Assembly: GCF_040358255.1 (NCBI RefSeq)
Contig: NZ_CP132938.1
Location: forward strand, 4,340,001-4,404,000
DNA: 64,000 nt
Source: Tunturibacter gelidoferens
GTDB lineage: Bacteria > Acidobacteriota > Terriglobia > Terriglobales > Acidobacteriaceae
Direction: 5' to 3'
Positions 18,622 to 27,031 of the stretch are shown here, in pieces. Under the pieces are notes generated by a model, which was given only the letters and a program-made list of their open reading frames with translations, did not search any database and was not told the origin of the DNA. Made by a program: the position numbers and the translations under genes. Each line of letters opens with the position of its first letter. Position 1 is the stretch's first letter.

Positions 18622-19146
18622 TTATTTATGAACCGGCTCCGACCACGGAGGCACCACGCCCGTCATACGCGCATAAGCGATCAGCTGCCCCATGTGCTCA
18701 TTATCGTGAACCAGAATGCGCAGATACATCCCATCCACCGTCGCCTCTTTCTTCATGATCATGACCTTGCGCTGAAGATCCCCCGGCTTCAACTGAGCAC
18801 GCGCCGTCTTCACCGCATCCAGCGACCGCTTCAGAAACGCAATGACGTCCGCCTTCGAGGTCACAGTCTTCTCCATATCCTCAGACTTGATGTCCGGCGG
18901 CATCGCAGGTCCGGTCACGCTCAGCAGATAGAAGTTAGCCAACGCGATGTGCATGTACACCTCGCTCGTCGACCTCACCCCGGGCGCAGGACGCCACGCA
19001 AACTTGTCCGCCGGCGTTGCCTCCGCAAGCGCCACCAGCTGCCGCGAAACATGCGCCCACTCTCCGTCATACCCCTCCCAGAGCCCCTCCATCTGGGCGT
19101 GCAGAGAGGTCGTGCACATCACCAGCAAAAGTAACAACGTCTTCAT
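18622..19146 (-). CDS. exported DinB-family protein
   Basis: The start ATG complementary to 19144-19146 follows a GGAGAGAG site; it yields 174 residues with a signal peptide (KTLLLLLVMCTTSLHAQ). The rest is a DinB four-helix domain, with helix motifs WAHVSRQLVALAEATP, SEVYMHIALANFYL and the terminal DNEHMGQLIAYARM holding the metal-ligand-like histidines. DinB proteins are metal-dependent, often thiol-related enzymes of mostly unknown substrate. A longer frame start at 19248 adds a hydrophilic stretch before the signal peptide and is rejected. It is convergent with glmU. Confidence 0.85.
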   Translation of the reverse strand: MKTLLLLLVMCTTSLHAQMEGLWEGYDGEWAHVSRQLVALAEATPADKFAWRPAPGVRSTSEVYMHIALANFYLLSVTGPAMPPDIKSEDMEKTVTSKADVIAFLKRSLDAVKTARAQLKPGDLQRKVMIMKKEATVDGMYLRILVHDNEHMGQLIAYARMTGVVPPWSEPVHK

Positions 19147-19367
19147 AAGTCTCTCTCCATCGCTTCTGTGACTACGGGTTGTAGTTCCAAGCATCCGGCT
19201 CTCAAGCGCATCGCCAACGGAGAAAGAGAGCAGTCCTGATGGCGCCAAAACTACATCCCCCTGTTCTATCTGTCAAAATCCACCAAAATCACACAAGGCC
19301 AAAAATAAACTCGAAGATCGTGGCGCATTTTTTCGCACCTCTCAAAACACATTCCAAAGACCACATC

Positions 19368-19412
19368 CACCACGCAAATCACCACGATCTCACCACCAAT
19401 TCACCACACCAC
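19368..19412. promoter_or_regulatory. helically phased CACCAC array upstream of the HD-GYP gene
   Basis: CACCAC occurs at 19368, 19380, 19391, 19402 and 19407. The first four are spaced 12, 11 and 11 bases, close to one DNA turn. The rest of 19147-19614 (468 bases) holds no gene; it is A/C-rich on the plus strand and includes a poly-T run at 19329-19333. The array could bind a regulator cooperatively or give the DNA a preferred bend. Confidence 0.45.
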
Positions 19413-19614
19413 TCCGGCCTTTTTCCACGAACCCCCTCCAAAAAATCCGAAAAAGATGAGAAACCGCCCCATGGCCCATATCAGGATTTTTTCCGCCGAA
19501 AGCGCCGCAACCAACCGCTCATCCAGCCGCTCGGTCTGCCGATAAAGACACAGAAGAGAAGCCGCTCGCATCTAACCAAAAGACGGCAGCGTCGCTACGC
19601 GAAAGTATCCATCC

Positions 19615-20733
19615 ATGACGCAGGAACGAATCTTGGTAGTTGACGACGAAGAACCCGTAAGATCGGTCGCTGCAGCACTTCTGACCCGCAGCGGATACTC
19701 CGTCACCACCGCCGAAAGCGCCGAAGAGGCTCTCACCCGGCTCCAGCAGGACCCCGATTATGACCTCGTCCTCTCCGACGTCATGATGCCCATCACCGAC
19801 GGTCTCACCCTCCTCGATCACCTCTGCACCGACCACCCCGGCATCCCCGTCGTCATGTTCTCCGCCATCAACGACATCTACGTCGTCACCAGCGCCTTCC
19901 GCCGCGGCGCAGTCGACTATCTCCTCAAACCCTTCGAGCGCACCGACCTCGAAAGCGTCGTCATGCGAGCCATCGAACACGGCCGGCTTCGCAAACAGAA
20001 CACCATCTACCGCCACAACCTCGAAGCCATCGTCAACACCAGAACCGGCCGCCTCCGCTCCACCATGCAGGATCTCGAACGCAGCTACGACATCACCCTC
20101 GAAGCCATGGGCGACGCGCTCGATCTGCGCGACCAGGAGACCGAAGGCCACTCCCGACGCGTCACCGCTTACACCAACACACTCGCCCAGGCCATGGGGC
20201 TGGATTCCGAAGATCTGCGAATCATCGCTCGTGGAGCGTTCCTCCACGACATCGGCAAGATTGCCACTCCCGACGCCATCCTCCTCAAACCCGGCCGTCT
20301 CACCGCCGAAGAGACCGCCATCATGAAGCAACACTGTGAGCGCGGATACGAGATGGTCCGTAAGATTTCTTTCCTCCGCGAGGCCGCCGAGATCGTCTAC
20401 GCCCATCAGGAACAGTTCGACGGAAGCGGCTATCCACGCGGCCTGCGCGGCGAGGAGATCCCTCTAGGCGCACGCATCTTCGCCATCGCCGACGCCCTCG
20501 ACGCCATGACCTCCGACCGCCCCTATCGCAAAGGAACATCCTTCGCGGCGGCCAGAGATGAGATCATCCGTTGCGCCGGAACCCAGTTCGATCCGCAAAT
20601 CGTTGAAGTCTTTCTCGCCCTCCCCCCCGAAACCTGGTTGGACCTGCGTGCCGCAACCGAATTACGATCTTCCTCCCCATCGTCGCTACGCATCAGCGCT
20701 CTCCCGGTTGCGCCGGACAAACAACGCAGCTAG
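19615..20733 (+). CDS. response regulator with HD-GYP cyclic-di-GMP phosphodiesterase domain
   Basis: Residues 1-120 are a receiver domain with acidic pair Asp10/Asp11, phosphoacceptor Asp55 (LSDVMMP) and Lys105 (LLKPF). After a helical linker, an HD-GYP domain follows (about 150-355) with GHS at 178-180, the HD pair His211-Asp212, His240 and a DGSGYP motif at 269-274. HD-GYP domains hydrolyse cyclic-di-GMP. One departure: the usual HHE before DGxGYP reads His264-Gln265-Glu266, so one metal-ligand His is replaced by Gln. The next gene starts 24 bases after the stop, suggesting one transcript. Confidence 0.92.
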   Translation: MTQERILVVDDEEPVRSVAAALLTRSGYSVTTAESAEEALTRLQQDPDYDLVLSDVMMPITDGLTLLDHLCTDHPGIPVVMFSAINDIYVVTSAFRRGAVDYLLKPFERTDLESVVMRAIEHGRLRKQNTIYRHNLEAIVNTRTGRLRSTMQDLERSYDITLEAMGDALDLRDQETEGHSRRVTAYTNTLAQAMGLDSEDLRIIARGAFLHDIGKIATPDAILLKPGRLTAEETAIMKQHCERGYEMVRKISFLREAAEIVYAHQEQFDGSGYPRGLRGEEIPLGARIFAIADALDAMTSDRPYRKGTSFAAARDEIIRCAGTQFDPQIVEVFLALPPETWLDLRAATELRSSSPSSLRISALPVAPDKQRS

Positions 20734-20757
20734 GATCGCAGGGCGAGGTGATTCTCC

Positions 20758-21048
20758 ATGAAGAAAGCCATGAATGCGACTGAGATTGAGGACGTTCTAA
20801 AAGCCCACCCCGAGTGGCATCTCAAGGGCGGCAAACTGGTGCGCGAATGGACCTTCAAGGATTTTCTCGAAGCAATGACGTTCGTCAACCGTGTCGCTGT
20901 CCTGGCAGAGGCCGCAAATCATCATCCCGACATCGATATCCGCTACAACCAGGTCGTCCTTGGATTGGTCTCTCACGACGCCGCAGGAGTTACTCAGCGC
21001 GACGCCTCCATGGCCAGCCAATTGAGCAAAGAGTTCCCTCCCGCATAA
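20758..21048 (+). CDS. phhB: pterin-4a-carbinolamine dehydratase
   Basis: The 96-residue protein has the family core from residue 10 to the end, with the signature EAANHHPDIDIRYNQVVLGLVSHD carrying the His-His-Pro active-site segment. It recycles 4a-hydroxytetrahydropterin formed by aromatic amino acid hydroxylases, or acts as a helper in pterin metabolism; no hydroxylase gene is nearby. GAGGTGA at 20743-20749 lies 8 bases before the ATG at 20758 and supports that start over the ATG three codons later. It follows the HD-GYP gene closely, probably by chance of operon packing. Confidence 0.92.
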   Translation: MKKAMNATEIEDVLKAHPEWHLKGGKLVREWTFKDFLEAMTFVNRVAVLAEAANHHPDIDIRYNQVVLGLVSHDAAGVTQRDASMASQLSKEFPPA

Positions 21049-21090
21049 GTAGTTCCCCCAGATAGAAGATGCCTGTAAGAAGCTGCCCAG

Positions 21091-21309
21091 AGACTGTCCT
21101 GCGGGACGGGCCTACTGCGCGGAGAGCGGCCACTTCGCGGCGTGTAAACCTTGTTGTGGTTAGCGAACGATGCTGGTCCTCCCGTTGGTCGGAAGAAAGT
21201 GGATCCACGACCAACGGGAGGTTCACAATCGATCGTAGCTGCAAGAAAAGGTATACAAGTCACGAAGTGACCGCTCTCCGCGCAGGAGGCCCGTCCGGCG
21301 GGACAGTCT
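21091..21309. repeat. large palindromic element, family B
   Basis: Two 60-base arms (21091-21150 and 21250-21309) are imperfect inverted copies of each other, built on GGTATACAAGTCACGAAGTG and its complement. Inside them lies a second, perfect 14-base inverted repeat, CCTCCCGTTGGTCG (21178-21191) and CGACCAACGGGAGG (21208-21221). One half of the same element occurs at 13296-13378. The whole resembles a paired repetitive extragenic palindrome or a small non-autonomous mobile element; no transposase is present in the window. Confidence 0.8.
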
Positions 21310-22111
21310 CTACTTCTAACAGGGCCTCCTCTTGCGACTCGTCATCTCGACCGAAGTCGCGCAGTCTTATCGCGCGACGCTGTGGAGAGACCCCCGTATT
21401 TTCCTTTGCCTCCCCTAATCCCGCCCATTTGACGCAAAGTCGCTCAGCCCACACTCAGCCCAGCAAAAAACTGTATTTCATAGAAAGAATTTGAACCGGT
21501 ATTTCTCGTCAAAGAAAATATGTGGAAAAAGCGTAAGTTTTTATAAGACTATGATTACAATTGCTTTACTGAAAAATCTCGGGGCAAGACGGCCCAAAAA
21601 CCGACCTCCAAACCATCAGATTTCTATGATGGAACATATTTTTCTTTCTTTCCCTCCATATTGTGGTATCTTCAATTCAACGCAGCGTGAGTCTTCCGGC
21701 GTGAAATCTCTCAGCCCGCATCATCGAAGCAAGGCTGATACAAGTTGCGTCACTGGCCTCCCGGCACGAGCAAAACACCGTTCGTGCCGCATTTTTTTGT
21801 TCTGACGTTCCCTTCCCACACTTAATGATTCCAAGCTCCCGCGTCGCTTCTTGCCCACCTTTCTCGACAGACTTAGCACGCCACCGGATCGAAAAGATCT
21901 GCCCCTATTCAAAATCTCGCCACCTGCCGTTTCAGTAGAAGACGGATGAAAAGAATCGCCATTTTTTGTTGTCAAGTCCCAAACTCTTGCAACCCAAACC
22001 ATAACAATGAGATAGCCGTGGCGCATGAGTTATCGTTCGATCGCTATAATTAACACTAATGCCCAGATTTTTTCCGGGTTAGTCCGATCTCCGACAAAAT
22101 AGCTCCATAAA

Positions 22112-22161
22112 CCATTTAGATAGAATATTTTAGACGCAACCCATTTAGATAGAATATTTTA
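22112..22161. repeat. two 21-base direct repeats, 29-base period
   Basis: CCATTTAGATAGAATATTTTA occurs, as exact copies, at 22112-22132 and 22141-22161. They lie about 200 bases upstream of the PCYCxC gene and may be operator copies. Confidence 0.65.
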
Positions 22162-22211
22162 CAGTCGTATAGTGTCTGCAAAGCTAAGAAAATAAGCAGT
22201 TTACGTCCAAA

Positions 22212-22236
22212 TACCCCCGGGGGGGAGGGGGGTACC
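22212..22236. promoter_or_regulatory. TACCCCC / GGGGGTA palindrome with long G-tracts
   Basis: TACCCCC (22212-22218) is followed by a run of seven G, one A and six G ending in GGGGGTA (22228-22234). On the plus strand it could form a hairpin or contribute to a G-quadruplex. Role unknown. Confidence 0.45.
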
Positions 22237-22359
22237 ACATGGTCGATGAACGATATCCTGACTCACTCAGACGATTAGTCCATCTAGATCGGGCGGAAAA
22301 GACGATCGCAAGCGAAGTTGATATTCGGGCGCCAGAAGAGATTGATCTAAAATACCGAC

Positions 22360-22797
22360 ATGAAGCGGATCCTCGGATGTATCGCGTTAGGTCTGGCCAC
22401 TATGGTGGCCTCAGCCCAGTGGTCAAACCCGTCGGAAGATATCCCGGCCTACAACGCATCTGCTCCGACAAAGCCCCTCCCCCCGGTGCTTAGCGGCGAT
22501 CAGCTGACTGGAGTCTACTTCTCGCATCCCTATCAGGTGACTGCTTATAAGATGGCTGCCGCCATCCCCGCCGTACTGCATCAGCAACCCTGTTACTGTC
22601 ATTGCGACCGCGAGATGCATCACAACAGTCTCCATACCTGCTTCGAAGGCACCCATGGCGCCGCCTGTTCTACCTGCATGAGAGAAGCTGTCTACGCTTA
22701 CCAGCAGACGAAAAAGGGACAGACTCCGGCACAGATTCGCGCTGGAATCGAGCGCGGCGAGTGGCAGCAGGTCGACCTCGTAAACGCAACGATGTAG
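22360..22797 (+). CDS. PCYCxC-motif (CYCXC family) exported protein
   Basis: The 145-residue product has a signal peptide (KRILGCIALGLATMVASA-Q) and then the family-defining PCYCHC segment near residue 90, followed by HHNSLHTCFEGTHGAACSTCM, giving a dense Cys/His set able to bind a metal or form disulfides. NCBI names this group CYCXC family (seleno)protein; here all positions are cysteine. Function is unknown; suggestions include periplasmic redox or copper handling. The ATG at 22360 lacks a strong ribosome site. It is followed 52 bases later by an EamA gene. Confidence 0.8.
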   Translation: MKRILGCIALGLATMVASAQWSNPSEDIPAYNASAPTKPLPPVLSGDQLTGVYFSHPYQVTAYKMAAAIPAVLHQQPCYCHCDREMHHNSLHTCFEGTHGAACSTCMREAVYAYQQTKKGQTPAQIRAGIERGEWQQVDLVNATM

Positions 22798-22849
22798 CGC
22801 CTTGCGATCTCGTGGCACAAGTTTTTTCCACCGAGGTATGCTTGCATCT

Positions 22850-23269
22850 ATGACTTGGGTCTTCTGGGCAGTTCTATCGGCAGTCTTTGCTGCGGCAACT
22901 GCGCTGCTGGCCAAAGTCGGTGTCTCGGGAATCGACTCGAACCTCGCGACAGCCATTCGAACGACGGTGATCCTGATCTTTACCTGGGCCATCGCCGTCG
23001 CCTTCGAGAAGCATCACGCACTCGCGCAGATCGGCCGGCGCAGCTGGGTGTTTCTAGTGCTCTCAGGCATCTGCACTGGCCTGTCGTGGTTATGCTACTT
23101 CCGCGCCCTGCAGATGGGACCGGCATCAAGCGTAGCGCCAGTCGATAAGCTCAGTGTGGTGCTGGTCATTCTCGGCGCGTGGCTGTTCCTCGGCGAGCAT
23201 CTGACTCCACTAAAGATCGGCGGGGCTTCGCTGATCACCATTGGCGCCGTGATCCTCGCCTTCGCCTAG
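22850..23269 (+). CDS. EamA-family small inner-membrane transporter
   Basis: The protein (140 residues) has four to five predicted membrane helices: WVFWAVLSAVFAAATALLA, TTVILIFTWAIAVAF, WVFLVLSGICTGLSWLCYF, LSVVLVILGAWLFLGE and SLITIGAVILAFA. It matches one EamA repeat, including the P-V-D-K-L-S motif. Half-size EamA proteins are thought to dimerise and move small metabolites. The ATG at 22850 is preceded by GAGG at 22833-22836; an in-frame ATG at 22838 is an alternative adding four residues. Confidence 0.85.
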   Translation: MTWVFWAVLSAVFAAATALLAKVGVSGIDSNLATAIRTTVILIFTWAIAVAFEKHHALAQIGRRSWVFLVLSGICTGLSWLCYFRALQMGPASSVAPVDKLSVVLVILGAWLFLGEHLTPLKIGGASLITIGAVILAFA

Positions 23270-23292
23270 TCTCTGCCTCGAACAGTAAGAGT

Positions 23293-23298
23293 TATAAT
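23293..23298 (+). promoter_or_regulatory. candidate -10 box (TATAAT) of ssrA
   Basis: TATAAT lies 50 bases upstream of the mature tmRNA 5' end, which would leave a leader of about 40 bases to be removed by RNase P. The -35 region is not a clear consensus. Confidence 0.4.
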
Positions 23299-23348
23299 CG
23301 CAATAGTTCTTTGTAGCGCCCAATGCAATGTTGGTGCCAGCTCCAGAT

Positions 23349-23702
23349 GGGGGCGTCACGGCTTCGACGGGATTGCTTGTGGCAGAGAGGCATGCCGGGG
23401 TGTGGACACCCGTAATCGCTCACAAAACTATAAGTGCCGAACCTCAGTTCGCTCTTGCTGCTTAATTAAATAAGTAGCCGATCGCTCAAGCTTCGCCTAC
23501 GGGCCTGTACCGATCGTCGCACAGTAGGCTGGTCTTCCCTGCTCCGTCTGAGCGGGTCGGACGAGATCAATCAGACTGGTCGTCGTCGCATCTTCGTCCG
23601 TTCTAAGCGCCGATGACGAGACAAAAATGACACGGAAAAAGCATGAAAGCTCTCTGTTGGAAGTTTTTTCGGACGTGGGTTCGACTCCCACCGCCTCCAC
23701 CA
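23349..23702 (+). ncRNA. ssrA: transfer-messenger RNA (tmRNA)
   Basis: The 354-base gene starts with GGGGGCGTCACGGCTTCGAC, a standard tmRNA 5' end, and finishes with the T-arm GGGTTCGACTCCCACC and an acceptor strand closing with CCA (23700-23702). Bases 23349-23355 pair with 23692-23698 to make the 7-bp acceptor stem. The tag frame starts at the GCC resume codon 23436-23438 and reads AEPQFALAA, then TAA (23463-23465). It rescues stalled ribosomes with SmpB. Its 3' end is a common phage/island integration site, and an integrase gene follows at once. Confidence 0.97.
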
Positions 23703-23808
23703 TCTATAAGCAATTTATTTTCAGCAACATAGCAAGTTACATCAACAAATTGTGCTAATTCCGTGCTAACCTTTTCGGGTCACCATCCCGGAGAGGCAGC
23801 ACAAGCAC

Positions 23809-25007
23809 ATGACGACGAGAGCAGTCAAAGTTTCCACCATCCCTTCAATCGACATATTCGTCCGTCACTCCGCAGTCTGTCTCCGGCGCGATGATCCCGA
23901 GTACAAGAAATGCAATTGCCCCAAACACCTCCGCTATACGCACAACGGAAAGCAGCAACGTCAGTCGGCTAAGACTCGCTCGTGGAAAATCGAAGAAGAG
24001 AGGCGACGGAAGATTGAGGCTCAGTTTGAGGCGGCTGATCCAACAAAGCCGATTAGTTCGGTCACGGTTGAATCCAAGGGTGGGACGACCATGGAGCAGG
24101 CTATTGATCTATTCGTGAGTGACAAACGCTCTCAGGGCGTGAGCGCCGAGGTCCTGAAAAGTACGAGCGTCAGTTAGACCGACTCAAAGAGTTCATGGCG
24201 AAACGTGCCAAATTATTCCCGCATGAGATAAGCGTGAGTCACCTCACGGAGTTTAGGGCTGGATGGAATGACCTGTATCCATCATCCACGACTCGCTCCA
24301 AAGTCCAAGAGCGTCTGAGAGGGTTTCTACGATATTGTCTTGCATCGAACTTCATCACACGCATCCCGATTCTCTCTTCTATTCAGGTTAAGACACCTCC
24401 TACCCTGCCACTCACGGACGCTCAATACAAAAAGCTATTGAAGGTCATCCCCGAAGAGTTCTCTGGAACGAAGGCGAAACGGGTACACGCATTCGTGCGA
24501 ATCATGAGGCATTCGGGTTTGGCTATACGGGATACGGTGACCCTCAAACGCATTGAGGTTCGTCATGACAAACACAAGGGTCTCTATCGCATTGTCACTA
24601 GTCGCCAGAAGACGGGAACACATGTAAGCGTACTGATTCCGCCTGACGTGGCAATGGAAGCCTTATCCGTGATGAAGCTGAACGAAAGTCCTAAGTACAT
24701 CTTCTGGAACTCAGGGACGGGAACGGAACGAACGGTCGTCACCAACTGGCAACACGATGTAAAGCAAACGTTCGTAGCGGCGGGGATGCCGGACGGCCAC
24801 TCGCACCAACTGCGCGATACATTCGCCGTCTCGCTTCTACAAAAGGGTGTACCAATGGAAGAGGTGAGTAAGCTGTTGGGCCACACTTCAATCAAGACGA
24901 CAGAGAAGCATTATGCGCCGTGGGTGACAGCGAGGCAGGATCGGCTCGACTCTCTGGTCGTGGCAACGTGGGTAACGTCGGAGCACGGTGCGAAGGCCGG
25001 CCATTGA
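23809..25007 (+). pseudogene. tyrosine recombinase (integrase), broken by a one-base frameshift
   Basis: The N-terminal half (23809 to about 24160) and the catalytic half (24195-25007 frame) are in different frames. At the A-run 24157-24160 one extra A would restore a continuous protein reading EVLKKYERQLDRLKEFMAKR through the junction. The catalytic half keeps the whole set expected of tyrosine recombinases: Arg in LAIRDTV, Lys in SRQKTG, HQLRD, the His of LLGHTS and the Tyr of KHYAPW. The N-terminal half carries a Cys-rich CLRRDDPEYKKCNCPKH arm-binding segment. It lies 106 bases past the ssrA 3' end, so it probably integrated an element there. Sequencing error or programmed frameshifting cannot be excluded. 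Confidence 0.85.
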
Positions 25008-25458
25008 CTCGTTACTGTCTTTTTTCTTCGTGAATATGCAGATCCATGGTCACCTACTACCGGAGAACGGCCTGATCGATTCCTTTTCCGTAATCGTTAG
25101 AATCGCCGAAGCGGGTGTCGATGGTATTGCCCCCCAGGGATTCGAAAACTTTGAAAAATCAAAGAGATATGTCGATATTCGACGATGACCCCCACAAAAA
25201 TCCCCACACAAGAAAATAAGATTTTATCCCGTGATTTCCCGCGCACTTCGTCGGATTTTTCGAGATCACTTCGGACAATCGCATCGCTCAGAAAAGCCGG
25301 GAACGCAACGAGACCAAATCCTCTCGCTGCTCGAAGCGATCATCTTTGACAACACCCGCTGCGAGGTGTTGATCAAGTAGTTAGTTCCGAATCGGCGGTG
25401 ATTCTCCCGGAACGATGTATTGTGCGAAATATCGGCTTGGTGAATGACTCGGGATTTA
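25008..25458. other. 451-base gap after the integrase, no clear gene
   Basis: No convincing gene is visible. A short open stretch near 25310-25380 reads RDQILSLLEAIIFDNTRCEVLIK then stops and may be the end of a decayed gene. I found no second copy of the ssrA 3' end here. Confidence 0.35.
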
Positions 25459-26280
25459 TCAAAACAATTCTACTGGCTGGGAGATTTCTACGAAGGGCTC
25501 AGTCTTCGCCAATCGCAACTCTGTCTTCCGAATCATCTGCAACCACAAAGAATCCGGATCAGGATTGAATATTGTGGCGGTGTCTACCGGAAAAACGAAC
25601 CACGCGCCCAATTGCACCTCGGTCCGCAATTGATCTTGCGTCCATCCGGCATATCCCAGGTAAACGTGAAAAACGTTAGGGTCAGGCCGGGCCGAAATTG
25701 TTTTTTCGAAGAGGCCTTTGTCGGAGATCAAATAAACACCACCGAAGATGTTCTCAGCTTTTTCAATCTTGGCCGAGGACTGAAAAAGTGCAAATGCAGC
25801 CGAAGGCTCCATAGGACCCCCGATATAGACCGGGTCGGAGCGGTCTTTCGCGGCATTGAGATCAAGAACTTGAGAAAGCGGCACATCGGTGCGCCGGTTG
25901 AGAATTAGTCCGACTACGCCATTTTCATCGTAGTGAACTAGCAGGATTACTGTTCCAGCGAAATGCGGGTCGCCGAGGCCGCGGCTCGCGACGAGCAACT
26001 TTCCAATACCTAAACCTTTGGGGTTCTTGAATTGAATCGGAAGAAATGACGCCGGCACCAATTCGCCTTTCCTGCGGAATGCCTTGAGCCATCGACTTAG
26101 CTTGTTTGCCGGCCAGCTGCCGTACCAAGGCAATGCCGCAGTGGCAGGCGCAGGAGCGCGCAACAACGTATTCGGCTTCGGCACATCAAATTCCGTCTTG
26201 TCAACGTTGACCCTTCCGGGCTCCGCCAAGGCAACGATCGCCAACAGCATTGCGAACAGCAACCCTTTACGCAGCGACAT
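25459..26280 (-). CDS. exported YqgE/AlgH family protein
   Basis: The 273-residue product has a signal peptide (KGLLFAMLLAIVALAEP), a spacer, and from about residue 88 an AlgH/YqgE domain: GKLLVASRGLGDPHFAGTVILLVHYDENGVVGLILNRRTD, then YIGGPMEPSAAFALF and YLGYAGWTQDQLRTEVQLGAWFVFPVD. These blocks are the conserved family core (UPF0301). AlgH-type proteins are of uncertain function and usually cytoplasmic, so the signal peptide and spacer are unusual. It is alone on its strand. Confidence 0.85.
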   Translation of the reverse strand: MSLRKGLLFAMLLAIVALAEPGRVNVDKTEFDVPKPNTLLRAPAPATAALPWYGSWPANKLSRWLKAFRRKGELVPASFLPIQFKNPKGLGIGKLLVASRGLGDPHFAGTVILLVHYDENGVVGLILNRRTDVPLSQVLDLNAAKDRSDPVYIGGPMEPSAAFALFQSSAKIEKAENIFGGVYLISDKGLFEKTISARPDPNVFHVYLGYAGWTQDQLRTEVQLGAWFVFPVDTATIFNPDPDSLWLQMIRKTELRLAKTEPFVEISQPVELF

Positions 26281-26543
26281 GATCGGGATCCTTCCCAGAG
26301 GAGATCCGATTTTTTCTGGAGATCCGACCCGAGATTTCTGTTCTCTCCCGTTTTCCGATCACTCCGGACCTCGAACCTTCTGCACGTCAGGACCTCAACG
26401 CAGGCCGTCATAGCCCTGCCCGAGCGCGTCGACAGCAATTCGCGGAAGCTTTCAATACTGTAGATCGTCATAATAGTACCGAACCGCAAGCTGCTCAGGA
26501 TTAAGGCGCATGGGGCCGCAGACCTCACCTATTGAGGATAAAA

Positions 26544-26616
26544 CCCGGATCGCGGGAGTGTTGTCGGCCAACCGGCATTACCGGAAAGGTAATGTCCGGT
26601 TGGGCGGCGATCCGGG
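26544..26616. repeat. two-stem palindromic element, family C relative
   Basis: An outer perfect 10-base stem, CCCGGATCGC (26544-26553) with GCGATCCGGG (26607-26616), encloses a 15-base hairpin, CCAACCGGCATTACC (26568-26582) with GGTAATGTCCGGTTGG (26588-26603), loop GGAAA and one bulged T. It lies between the AlgH-like gene and the TIGR03118 gene in otherwise gene-free DNA (26281-26694). Confidence 0.75.
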
Positions 26617-26694
26617 AGGAATGGTGTTACGCCTTCGGAACATTGGCCTGCAAAAGAGGTTCTGTCCGAGTAGCCGACGATCCAGCGATAACTG

Positions 26695-26997
26695 ATGAGA
26701 AGCGCGCTTGTCGTGACCTATTCCTTGGATCATCTCCGAATGGTCCGTTATTCAGAAGTCATCGCCGAGTCGCAGGGACAGCCAACATTCGAGCTGCCGA
26801 TTACGAACGAAAGCAGCCATGCGTCGATCCGTGATGCACGAATCCCGCTTCAGGAATGCTTCCAGCTGAATCTCTTGGTCTGCCTTCTCGACTCTTATTC
26901 CGAAGTTTCACAGAGAGATGACAATTCTCTGACAATCGAGGTGTTCTGCAGCAGCACCCTTGTAGGCGACAGGCCAACCATTCAGTTCAGTAACTGA
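26695..26997 (+). CDS. possible small protein, no family recognised
   Basis: An open frame of 100 codons (MRSALVVTYSLDHLRMVRYSE at its start, VGDRPTIQFSN at its end) occupies the space before the TIGR03118 gene. No ribosome site is evident and no domain is recognised. It ends 34 bases before the next ATG, which is compatible with co-transcription, but it could be a chance frame. Confidence 0.25.
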   Translation: MRSALVVTYSLDHLRMVRYSEVIAESQGQPTFELPITNESSHASIRDARIPLQECFQLNLLVCLLDSYSEVSQRDDNSLTIEVFCSSTLVGDRPTIQFSN

Positions 26998-27031
26998 AAA
27001 ACCGCCACCTGCTCTCTAAAGGAGAACCACC

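Larger units (their letters stand above)
21310..22359. other. gene-poor stretch upstream of the PCYCxC gene
   Basis: No convincing coding region is visible on either strand. Base composition is more AT-rich than in the neighbouring genes. It contains a GATCGCTATAATTAAC segment (TATAAT near 22045), a pair of 21-base direct repeats (22112-22132, 22141-22161) and a C/G-tract palindrome (22212-22236), the last two listed separately. It may be a long regulatory leader or an old insertion site. Confidence 0.5.

Noticed and set aside
23497-23703. 68-codon frame on the minus strand over ssrA (MVEAVGVEPTSE...)
   Set aside because: It is the antisense of the tmRNA 3' part; this type of frame is a well-known false gene call over tmRNA/tRNA 3' ends.
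24157-24160. Programmed frameshifting as the normal way to express the integrase
   Set aside because: A run of only four A with no visible downstream stimulator makes this less likely than mutation or sequencing error, though it is not excluded.
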